Below are positions 1 through 4,802 of a stretch of DNA of 8,891 nt, piece after piece. The stretch is from positions 12,132 to 21,022 of the forward strand of contig MTNG01000050.1 in assembly GCA_002011395.1 (NCBI GenBank), read 5' to 3'. The position numbers and the translations under genes are program-made. Below the pieces are notes generated by a model. It ran no database searches, was not told the DNA's origin, and saw only the letters and a list, made by a program, of their open reading frames with translations. This DNA is from Candidatus Aciduliprofundum sp. JdFR-45. GTDB taxonomy: Archaea > Thermoplasmatota > Thermoplasmata > Thermoplasmatales > JdFR-45. Within the stretch, counting starts at the first letter, position 1. Every line of letters begins with the position of its first letter.

Positions 1-173
1 ATGTCCACCAGAGCGGATGTGCTGTCGTCGCCGTCAAGCGTTATGCGGCGGACCTCCACCGCCTCCAGAAAGGATGGGGCCCGAACGACCACGCCCACAA
101 GCAGCGTTTCCGCGTCTTCACCCCTGCGAAACGGGGCGTCGTCCACCCCCATAGCGCGGATGTGCCGCTTCAT
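1..173 (-). CDS. DUF99 (UPF0215 / endonuclease-dU family) protein, N-terminal part
   Basis: Reading the minus strand from ATG at 173 gives 57 codons that run off the window edge, so only the N-terminus is present. It opens MKRHIRAMGVDDAPF and continues with a LLVGVVVRAP stretch and ITLDGDDSTSALVD. This matches my memory of the DUF99 family, whose members begin with a basic HIR segment, a (G/A)xDDxPF motif, an LVGVVxR strand and a VDGxDAT motif. The family has been linked to an endonuclease V-like fold; the physiological role is unsettled, so no specific reaction is assigned. The start codon overlaps the stop of the upstream pth2 gene as ATGA (173-170), indicating translational coupling in the operon. 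The length and C-terminal half cannot be judged. Confidence 0.82.
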   Translation of the reverse strand, partial: MKRHIRAMGVDDAPFRRGEDAETLLVGVVVRAPSFLEAVEVRRITLDGDDSTSALVD

Positions 174-523
174 AGGAGGGGCAGCCCCCCGGTGACCTCG
201 TCTATCCTGTCCTCCCTGTCCGGCCCTATGCCCAGGCATGTGATTGTTCCCGGAGGCAGTTGCGTGTGCCCCGCATCCTTTATTAGCGCCGTGATGAGTC
301 CCTGGGCGCGGGCGATCGCATGGTAGCGCAGAAGTTCCCCCTCGTCGCTCGCCTTCAGCACGACCTTCCTCTGTCCCTCCGAATACCAGGGATCAAAGAC
401 CTCGCGTTTCTTTCTGTACGCGTAGAGGGCGCACTCAACCGCCGCATGTGCCACCTGAGCGGCGATCTTTCCCTTCCCCATATCGAGGTCCTTCCTGACG
501 AGTATCACCATCTTATAGCTCAT
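170..523 (-). CDS. pth2: Peptidyl-tRNA hydrolase, archaeal/eukaryotic type (Pth2)
   Basis: A 117-residue cytosolic enzyme of the Pth2 family, which cleaves the ester bond of peptidyl-tRNAs released from stalled ribosomes and recycles tRNA. Visible hallmarks are the N-terminal MVILVRKDLDMGKGK strand-loop (residues 5-19), AAQVAHAA (21-28), a KDAGHTQ motif (82-88) and PPGTITCLGIGP (90-101); all are family signatures and the length is typical (about 115-120). The start at 523 (MSYKMVILVR) is chosen because archaeal homologues begin a few residues before the MVIxVR strand; an upstream in-frame ATG at 544 would add seven unlikely residues. ATG at 511, just after the upstream stop, is a second possibility. 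The gene overlaps the upstream membrane-protein gene by 11 nt and the downstream DUF99 gene by 4 nt, so the three are one operon. Confidence 0.96.
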   Translation of the reverse strand: MSYKMVILVRKDLDMGKGKIAAQVAHAAVECALYAYRKKREVFDPWYSEGQRKVVLKASDEGELLRYHAIARAQGLITALIKDAGHTQLPPGTITCLGIGPDREDRIDEVTGGLPLL

Positions 524-1031
524 CCAGCCTACCCCGCATCTCATCTATTCTCTCGTCCAGCGCCTTTATTTCCCCTATGAGTTCTTTCTTCCTCTTCACC
601 CAGTCGCCCTTCACACCGCGGCGCATCCACCTGTCGCACGCCTCAATCTCGCGCTCCAGCGCTCTCCTCTTCTTTACGAGCTCGTAGAGCTCCCTCAGCT
701 CGGGTCCGCCCTTTCTCTCAAGCCGCCTCGCCTCTATGCCCAGCCATCCGCCTATATGAGGGTAGGCACCTCTCAGAAGACCCGCGATGAAGAAAATACC
801 AGAGAGGCCCAAGAGGGTGACCCACAGATACGACGCGTAGAATAGCCCCACATACCCCAGCGCGAAGCCTACGATTATGGATATGCATATGCTCATAACT
901 ATCCCCAAGCCTATCCTGTAAAGATGGTCAAGTTCCAGGTCCAGTTCGCCCTCTTCGGGAAACAGCGCGTTTATGAGCGTGTAGCCGGGGAGAAAGAATA
1001 TCACCACCAGCGCGAGGAGCACCTGAAGCAC
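513..1031 (-). CDS. DUF1616-like membrane protein with C-terminal coiled coil
   Basis: About 172 residues from GTG at 1031. The N-terminal half has about three hydrophobic segments (roughly residues 2-20, 42-63 and 66-88). The first ends in LPGYTLINALFP (14-25), followed by an acidic leucine-rich LDLELDHLYRIGLG; this PGYxLxxxLFP then LeRi pattern resembles DUF1616 membrane proteins, whose biochemical role is not known. From about residue 100 the protein is highly charged (ARRLERK...RLDEL) with heptad-like leucines, so it probably forms a cytoplasmic coiled coil. The open frame extends upstream to TTG at 1079, but a TATA-like TTTTAAAT at 1055-1062 lies inside that extension and is 27 nt before GTG 1031, so a leaderless GTG start is preferred. 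It is the first gene of the pth2 operon and overlaps pth2 by 11 nt. Confidence 0.72.
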   Translation of the reverse strand: MLQVLLALVVIFFLPGYTLINALFPEEGELDLELDHLYRIGLGIVMSICISIIVGFALGYVGLFYASYLWVTLLGLSGIFFIAGLLRGAYPHIGGWLGIEARRLERKGGPELRELYELVKKRRALEREIEACDRWMRRGVKGDWVKRKKELIGEIKALDERIDEMRGRLDEL

Positions 1032-1053
1032 GGGGACACCATAGTTTTCTGCC

Positions 1054-1063
1054 GATTTAAAAC
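1054..1063 (-). promoter_or_regulatory. TATA-like promoter of the DUF1616-like gene / pth2 operon
   Basis: The minus strand reads GTTTTAAATC here. Its centre is about 27 nt upstream of GTG 1031, the spacing expected for a TATA box directing a leaderless transcript that begins at the start codon. The motif would be inside the gene if the longer TTG start (1079) were used, which is the reason for the shorter gene call. Confidence 0.5.
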
Positions 1064-1083
1064 TATCGGGATGACGCAAAGGG

Positions 1084-1089
1084 AAAAAA
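1084..1089 (-). terminator. Poly-T termination tract after the 1104-1637 gene
   Basis: On the minus strand the stop codon at 1106-1104 is followed within 20 nt by a C-rich stretch and then TTTTTT. Archaeal RNA polymerase commonly terminates at such T-tracts without a strong hairpin. The position just before the next promoter (1054-1063) fits separation of two transcription units. Confidence 0.4.
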
Positions 1090-1103
1090 GAGGGGGGTGG
1101 GTG

Positions 1104-1637
1104 TCAGCATGATGCGTGAGAGGGTGTGATGGGGAGGTGGAGGTGAGGGGCGGTGCCCCCGCGTCCGAACGCCAGCGCTGATATGCCTATGTAAACGAGC
1201 AACGCCACAATTAGCAGGGACGTGACGGAGACCTCCACTCCGCCCATAGGGAACACGAGCGAACTGTTCCACACGAAGGGTGTTTTATCAAAGGGGTACA
1301 TGACGTACAGGACGTCTCCCTCCAGCGCGCCGTCCTGCAGCAGGAAGTACAGGTTCACCGGCCCCACCAGTAGGCCCACCTTCTTGACCGCACCGCTGTC
1401 CATAACCACCCCTGCGAATATCAGCATGAGAGGGAGTTCAACGAGCACCGTGAGGTTGTGGGTTAGCATCTTTCCGAAGAAGTACGCCACGCCGTCAACC
1501 GCGGTTTCCAGAATCGCAGCCAGCGCGAGGGAGAAGGCGAACCCCCTGACAGTGCGCGGTCTTACTATGACCGCGATTATCGCGAAGGCCACGAGGACCT
1601 GAAGAACCGCATTGTACATCTCAGCAGGGGTCACCAT
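1104..1637 (-). CDS. Polytopic membrane protein of unknown function
   Basis: 177 residues from ATG at 1637; I do not recognise a family. Hydrophobic stretches suggest four or five membrane segments at roughly residues 9-26, 33-54, 62-80, 86-101 (weak) and 138-157. A loop at about 102-132 (GALEGDVLY...VWNSSLVF) contains a possible N-glycosylation site, NSS, and would be extracellular if the first segment runs inside to outside. The tail after 158 is glycine, proline and histidine rich and may be disordered. The frame is open to ATG 1652, but GGAGGTGA at 1650-1643, a full-strength ribosome site, lies exactly 5 nt before ATG 1637 and would be inside the gene with the longer start. Single-gene transcript, divergent from the glycosyltransferases. 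It shares a short VLQVLxAxxxI similarity with the N-terminus of the next protein (513-1031). Confidence 0.75.
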   Translation of the reverse strand: MVTPAEMYNAVLQVLVAFAIIAVIVRPRTVRGFAFSLALAAILETAVDGVAYFFGKMLTHNLTVLVELPLMLIFAGVVMDSGAVKKVGLLVGPVNLYFLLQDGALEGDVLYVMYPFDKTPFVWNSSLVFPMGGVEVSVTSLLIVALLVYIGISALAFGRGGTAPHLHLPITPSHASC

Positions 1638-1642
1638 CTCCC

Positions 1643-1650
1643 TCACCTCC
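1643..1650 (-). promoter_or_regulatory. Shine-Dalgarno GGAGGTGA deciding the start at 1637
   Basis: The minus strand reads GGAGGTGA followed by five bases (GGGAG) and ATG at 1637. The same octamer with the same 5-nt spacer precedes GTG 7343 of the GfcR-like gene, which supports its use as a ribosome site in this genome. Confidence 0.7.
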
Positions 1651-1670
1651 ATGATAAACTATGTCCCCAT

Positions 1671-1680
1671 ATTTTATAAA
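1671..1680 (-). promoter_or_regulatory. TATA box for the 1104-1637 membrane-protein gene
   Basis: The minus strand reads TTTATAAAAT. Transcription about 25-27 nt downstream would begin near 1650, giving a 13-nt leader that just contains the GGAGGTGA ribosome site before ATG 1637. Confidence 0.55.
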
Positions 1681-1702
1681 CTAACTTTTGTAAAAATCTA
1701 GA

Positions 1703-1726
1703 CGGATAACAGCGAAGTGTTATCCG
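1703..1726. repeat. Perfect 9-bp inverted repeat, 6-nt loop, in divergent promoter region
   Basis: CGGATAACA (1703-1711) and TGTTATCCG (1718-1726) are exact reverse complements separated by GCGAAG. The element sits between the minus-strand TATA box (1671-1680) and the plus-strand TATA box (1761-1770). Its dyad form fits an operator for a dimeric regulator of both units; an RNA hairpin is possible only if transcription starts upstream of it (see the GTG 1717 alternative for the glycosyltransferase gene). Confidence 0.5.
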
Positions 1727-1760
1727 GAACGATAACGGTGAGCGGTCAGAAGCGAAAGGG

Positions 1761-1770
1761 TATTATTAAA
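1761..1770 (+). promoter_or_regulatory. TATA-like promoter of the glycosyltransferase operon
   Basis: TATTATTAAA centred about 24 nt upstream of GTG 1789, the spacing of a leaderless archaeal transcript. A second AT-rich element, TTTTGTAAAAAT at 1686-1697, lies about 25 nt before GTG 1717 and would support the longer start instead. Confidence 0.45.
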
Positions 1771-1788
1771 CGAGGGCATGGCAACGGT

Positions 1789-2583
1789 GTGCTCCTTAGC
1801 GTGGTGATAACGGTCAAGAACGAGGAGCGGCATATATCGGACCTGCTGGACTCCTTAGTGATACAGGAGCCGCCCTTTGAGATAATAATAGTGGATTCAA
1901 ACAGCACAGACAGGACGCGGGATATAGTCAGGCGCTATATGGAGGAGCACGACAATATATACCTCTACGTGAAGGAGTGCACAAGGGGCGCCGGCAGAAA
2001 CTACGGGGTGGAGAAGTCCTCGGGCGACTACGTGGTCTTCATAGACGGCGATGAGATCGCTAACCCCTTCTGGCTGGCGGCCATGCGCGAATCCATACGC
2101 GAGGGGGCGGACGTGGTGGCGGGAAAGACCATCCAGATAGGTTACGGACCGTTTGAGAAGCTTGAAAGGGTGGAGCTGTTCTACAGGGGCATGGACATAA
2201 CGTACCCCTCCTGTAACCTCGCCTACAGAAAGGACCTCTTTCTGAAGATAGGGGGCTTTGACCCCTGGTTCATAACGGCGGAGGACATAGACCTGAACCT
2301 GAGGGCGGTGGAGGCGGGGGCGAAGTTCGCGTACAATGAGAGGGCCATTGTGTATCACCGCACACGGGACACCGTGAAGGCCTTCCTCAAGCAGGCCTTC
2401 TGGAACGGTTACGGGAGAAAGCAGCTCACCCTGAAGCACGGGCGCCTGTGGGGCCATTACAACCCGTCCCGTCTGCTCCAGTCGTACAACATGAGCTTCT
2501 GGGGTCTCCTGCGCCTCTCCTTCGCGATGATGGGGTATATATACTGCAAACTCAAATGCAGGGGGTATGAAGTTGAGGGTTAG
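1789..2583 (+). CDS. Family 2 glycosyltransferase (GT-A fold)
   Basis: 264 residues from GTG 1789. It moves a sugar from a nucleotide-sugar to an acceptor that cannot be named from sequence. The N-terminal strand LSVVITVKNEE (3-13) and IIIVDSNSTDRT (32-43) form the nucleotide-binding site, FIDGDE (84-89) supplies the metal-binding DxD, and the C-terminal half has NLAYRKDLFLKIGGFD (143-158) and TAEDIDLNLR (163-172), the catalytic ED region of GT2 enzymes. A moderately hydrophobic C-terminal stretch (about 236-253) may attach it to the membrane. The frame opens further upstream at GTG 1717, adding 24 residues; 1789 is preferred because GT2 proteins start close to the SVVI strand and a TATA-like box is correctly spaced. 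It overlaps the next glycosyltransferase gene by 17 nt, so both probably act in one lipid-linked or surface glycan pathway. Confidence 0.88.
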   Translation: MLLSVVITVKNEERHISDLLDSLVIQEPPFEIIIVDSNSTDRTRDIVRRYMEEHDNIYLYVKECTRGAGRNYGVEKSSGDYVVFIDGDEIANPFWLAAMRESIREGADVVAGKTIQIGYGPFEKLERVELFYRGMDITYPSCNLAYRKDLFLKIGGFDPWFITAEDIDLNLRAVEAGAKFAYNERAIVYHRTRDTVKAFLKQAFWNGYGRKQLTLKHGRLWGHYNPSRLLQSYNMSFWGLLRLSFAMMGYIYCKLKCRGYEVEG

Positions 2584-3241
2584 CGTGGTCATCCCGACGC
2601 TGAACGAGGCGGCGTCCATAGGGAAGGTTATTGACTCAATACCCCGCGATTTCGCGGATGTGGAGATACTGATAGTGGACGGCAACTCCGTGGATGCCAC
2701 AAGGGAGATAGCGAAGAAAAAGGGGGCCAAGGTGATCATAGAGCCGCGAAAGGGCTACGGCAGGGCGTACAAGACGGGATTCCAGTTTGCCACCGGAGAT
2801 GTGATAGTCACCATGGACGGGGACGGGACATACCCCGCGGAGAAAATACCCGAACTCGTGGAGATGCTGGAGCGTGAGAACCTGGACTTCATCTCCTGCG
2901 AGCGGTTCAGCATGATGGAGAAGGGAGCCATGTCCTTCACGCACAAACTGGGCAACTTCATCCTCACAAAGGCCGCCAACGTTCTTTTCGGTGTGAAGTT
3001 GAGGGATTCTCAGTCGGGAATGTGGGTGTTCCGCAAGAAGGTTCTGGAGGAAATAGACCTCACGGCGGATGGCATGCCCTTCTCAGAGGAGATCAAGATA
3101 GAGGTCATAAAAAAAGGATTCCGGTTCAGGGAGGTCCCCATCCCTTACAGGGAGAGGGTCGGCGAGGTGAAACTGAACACCTGGAGGGACGGGTGGCGCA
3201 ATCTCGTGTTTCTCATAAAAAAGAGGTTTGGAAGGGTCTAA
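2567..3241 (+). CDS. DPM1-like GT2: probable dolichyl-phosphate sugar synthase
   Basis: 224 residues. Dolichol-phosphate mannose/glucose-synthase-like GT2: expected to transfer a hexose from a nucleotide sugar to dolichyl phosphate on the cytoplasmic membrane face, making the donor for N-glycosylation. Visible features are VSVVIPTLNEA (5-15), ILIVDGNSVDAT (34-45), RKGYGRAYKTGF (61-72), the metal-binding MDGDGTYP (83-90), RDSQSGMWVFRKK (146-158) and PIPYRERVGEVKLN (191-204), which is the late PIxYxxRxGxxKL motif of the DPM1 group. There is no C-terminal transmembrane tail, so it belongs to the soluble DPM1-type size class; some members have other lipid-phosphate acceptors or UDP-Glc as donor, so the sugar is not assigned. 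ATG 2567 follows GGGGGT directly and lies inside the upstream gene. Its TAA overlaps the TAG of the convergent pcn gene. Confidence 0.85.
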   Translation: MKLRVSVVIPTLNEAASIGKVIDSIPRDFADVEILIVDGNSVDATREIAKKKGAKVIIEPRKGYGRAYKTGFQFATGDVIVTMDGDGTYPAEKIPELVEMLERENLDFISCERFSMMEKGAMSFTHKLGNFILTKAANVLFGVKLRDSQSGMWVFRKKVLEEIDLTADGMPFSEEIKIEVIKKGFRFREVPIPYRERVGEVKLNTWRDGWRNLVFLIKKRFGRV

Positions 3242-3966
3242 CCCTCCACGCGCGGCGCGAGGAGGAATATCCCCTTTCCGCGGCCGTCAACCACGGGGAA
3301 CTCCAGCTGCAAGGGGTAATCTGTTCCGAGATGAACGACTATGTTCTCGGCGCTCCTCATGGCCTTCACGAGCTTGTACAGGTATTCCACAGGGTATATG
3401 CTTCTGACGGGCTCATCGCATTCCAGGTCCTTCAATTCTTCCCGCGATATGAACAGGCGGGCGGTTTCGCCGTTGCCCTTCGTGGACATGGCAAAACCAT
3501 CGGGGCTCATCTCAAGCACTATGTGGTCGGAGAGGTCCTCTGCGGCCCTGATGCCGTTTTCAAAGTCCTTTGCCGATACGGTCACCCTCGCGGGCAGGGA
3601 TATGCTGGGGACCTTGGGCACCGTCATGGCTGAGGGGTCTATGAGCGTCATGCTCCTCTCCACGTTGCCTATCCTGAACTTCAAAACGGGACCATCCTTG
3701 GATATGGCGATGACATCGGTCGCGGAGGCGAGTTTGAGTATGTCCTTAATCTTCTCCAGATCCACCCCCACGTCCTCGGCCTTCTCAACCTGATAATCCA
3801 GAAAAGCATCGGAGGAGATGTCCAGAACGATCATGGCTATGTGTGCGGGGTCAACGGCCTTTATGGACCAGCCGTCCTCCCTGACCTCTATTTTCGCCTC
3901 CGACACGAGGGTCATCAGCAAGCTGACCACTTCCTTGAGGTGTTTCGCCTCTATCTTCATCTCCAT
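3238..3966 (-). CDS. pcn: DNA polymerase sliding clamp (PCNA)
   Basis: 242 residues, the usual archaeal PCNA size. It forms a ring trimer that encircles DNA and tethers polymerase, FEN1, ligase and other partners through their PIP boxes. Domain 1 shows SEAKIEVREDGWSIKAVDPAHIAMI (22-46), the conserved AVDPAHIAM helix-strand; residues about 100-126 are NVERSMTLIDPSAMTVPKVP, the end of domain 1 and interdomain connector; domain 2 contains KDFENGIRAAEDLSDHI (133-149) and the C-terminus has FLLAPRVE (234-241), the conserved LAPR docking edge. ATG 3966 is preceded by GGGATGA 4-10 nt upstream and by a TATA box; Met3 is an alternative start. Monocistronic. The stop is convergent with, and overlaps, the stop of the glycosyltransferase gene by 4 bp. 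Nothing unusual in the protein. Confidence 0.97.
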   Translation of the reverse strand: MEMKIEAKHLKEVVSLLMTLVSEAKIEVREDGWSIKAVDPAHIAMIVLDISSDAFLDYQVEKAEDVGVDLEKIKDILKLASATDVIAISKDGPVLKFRIGNVERSMTLIDPSAMTVPKVPSISLPARVTVSAKDFENGIRAAEDLSDHIVLEMSPDGFAMSTKGNGETARLFISREELKDLECDEPVRSIYPVEYLYKLVKAMRSAENIVVHLGTDYPLQLEFPVVDGRGKGIFLLAPRVEG

Positions 3967-4000
3967 GGCTCATCCCTCTTAAAGCGTATCCGATTTGGAG

Positions 4001-4010
4001 TTATAAAACT
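4001..4010 (-). promoter_or_regulatory. TATA box of pcn
   Basis: The minus strand reads AGTTTTATAA. A start about 26 nt downstream, near 3979, gives a 12-13-nt leader that contains GAGGGATGAG before ATG 3966, the same architecture as at 1637 and 7343. The core TTATAAAA also reads as a TATA box on the plus strand, pointing into the gap toward 4030. Confidence 0.6.
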
Positions 4011-4123
4011 TTCCACGGGAAAAAAGAAAAGTGGTGGGAGGCAGGTCATCGTGATACGTGAAATGTCTGATGACGATTATACATTATGGGCAATCAGATA
4101 TAAACCATTCGGATGGACTTTTT

Positions 4124-4181
4124 AAAAAATGGAAAATAAACGCAAAAAAGGTTCTATTTTTGAAAAATAAACTTCAAAAAA
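4124..4181 (-). terminator. Cluster of poly-T termination tracts after the PAN/Bud23-like operon
   Basis: On the minus strand, starting about 28 nt after the methyltransferase stop at 4209, there are four T-runs: 4176-4181 (T6), 4163-4167 (T5), 4144-4149 (T6) and 4124-4129 (T6). Repeated U-tracts without a strong stem are the usual form of intrinsic termination in euryarchaea. Confidence 0.6.
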
Positions 4182-4208
4182 TTAGAGTTGTTGCATTTCT
4201 GCGGACGC

Positions 4209-4802
4209 CTATGCTCTCCTCAATAGAATGTATACTGCACGGCGCCCCGGGTCATCAGGATTGTCCACGTGCACCCCACCGGTGAAACCTCTCCGAAAGA
4301 GGCGGGCGAATCTGAGCACCTCCTCGCTGCTCGCTGGATGCAGATGTATGCCGGCGCAACCGCCCTCAACGAGGTTCATCTTCAGGAACTCCACGAAGCC
4401 ACGTGCCCTCTCACCGTCGGAGGAGAACCACTGCACCGCGGATACGGAGATAACCGCTTCGTACTCACCGATGGGTTTCGGCACCGTGACATCGTGCATG
4501 ATGCACCGGACACCCCTGCCGCGCGCTATATCCAGCATGTGCGGGTTTATATCCACGCCCGTGACGTCAAAGCCGAGCGACATGAGGTAGAGGGATGAGA
4601 AGCCAGGGCCACATCCAACGTCCAAGACGCGCAGAGGCGGCGCGAGGTTGAGGAGTTCCACTATCCGGGCGGCGTGCATCTCCTGCGTCCTGCGTATCGC
4701 ACCGGAGCGGGCATATCTGCGGGCACGCTCTCCATCAAAATAGCGAAGGGGAGACGTATAGACCTCCTCGGGCCTCCTGTTCTTGACGCGGAACCTCATC
4801 AT
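4209..4802 (-). CDS. Bud23-like class I SAM methyltransferase (probable rRNA guanine-N7 methyltransferase)
   Basis: 197 residues. SAM-dependent Rossmann methyltransferase closely patterned on eukaryotic Bud23, which makes m7G in the decoding region of small-subunit rRNA. Visible: RRPEEVY (9-15), YFDGERARRYARS (21-33), motif I RVLDVGCGPGFSS (58-70), motif II TGVDINPHMLD (81-91), HD at 103-104, motif IV ISVSAVQWFSSD (118-129) with the SAVQW of Bud23, and a C-terminal GFTGGVHVDNPDD (172-184) matching the Bud23 xGFTGGxxVDYPNS signature. Eukaryotic Bud23 also has a basic C-terminal nuclear/nucleolar extension, absent here. Bud23 needs the zinc protein Trm112 for stability; an archaeal Trm112 would be the expected partner but is not in the window. 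ATG 4802 overlaps the PAN stop as ATGA, so translation is coupled. The site specificity is inferred by homology; a general methyltransferase is the fallback. Confidence 0.8.
   Translation of the reverse strand: MMRFRVKNRRPEEVYTSPLRYFDGERARRYARSGAIRRTQEMHAARIVELLNLAPPLRVLDVGCGPGFSSLYLMSLGFDVTGVDINPHMLDIARGRGVRCIMHDVTVPKPIGEYEAVISVSAVQWFSSDGERARGFVEFLKMNLVEGGCAGIHLHPASSEEVLRFARLFRRGFTGGVHVDNPDDPGRRAVYILLRRA

Larger units (their letters stand above)
3967..4208. other. AT-rich intergenic region between pcn and the methyltransferase gene
   Basis: 242 bp, much richer in A and T than the surrounding genes. Contents I can support: the pcn promoter (4001-4010), a T4-C-T6 tract on the minus strand (4020-4030), several T5-T6 tracts on the minus strand (4124-4181), TATA-like TTTATATC on the minus strand near 4096-4104, a 6-bp stem GTCATC/GATGAC (4045-4050 and 4069-4074), and a short plus-strand reading frame 4063-4125. 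No conserved gene, tRNA or clear C/D-box RNA is visible. Confidence 0.6.

Noticed and set aside
1..195. Plus-strand frame starting at base 1
   Set aside because: Serine, threonine and arginine-rich shadow of the DUF99 gene on the other strand, which carries the recognisable GVDDAPF and VDG-like motifs.
1897..2739. Minus-strand open frame of 280 codons opposite the glycosyltransferases
   Set aside because: Antisense of two overlapping GT2 genes whose motifs are intact; the translation shows no domain and the frame ignores both gene boundaries.
3022..3633. Plus-strand open frame of about 200 codons across the glycosyltransferase/pcn junction
   Set aside because: It runs in another frame of the glycosyltransferase and then antisense to pcn; both real genes are well supported.
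4049..4100. C/D-box sRNA on the plus strand (CTGATGA near 4067)
   Set aside because: The D'-like CTGA and C'-like TGATGA overlap each other and no proper RTGATGA C box or terminal CTGA at the right distances is present.
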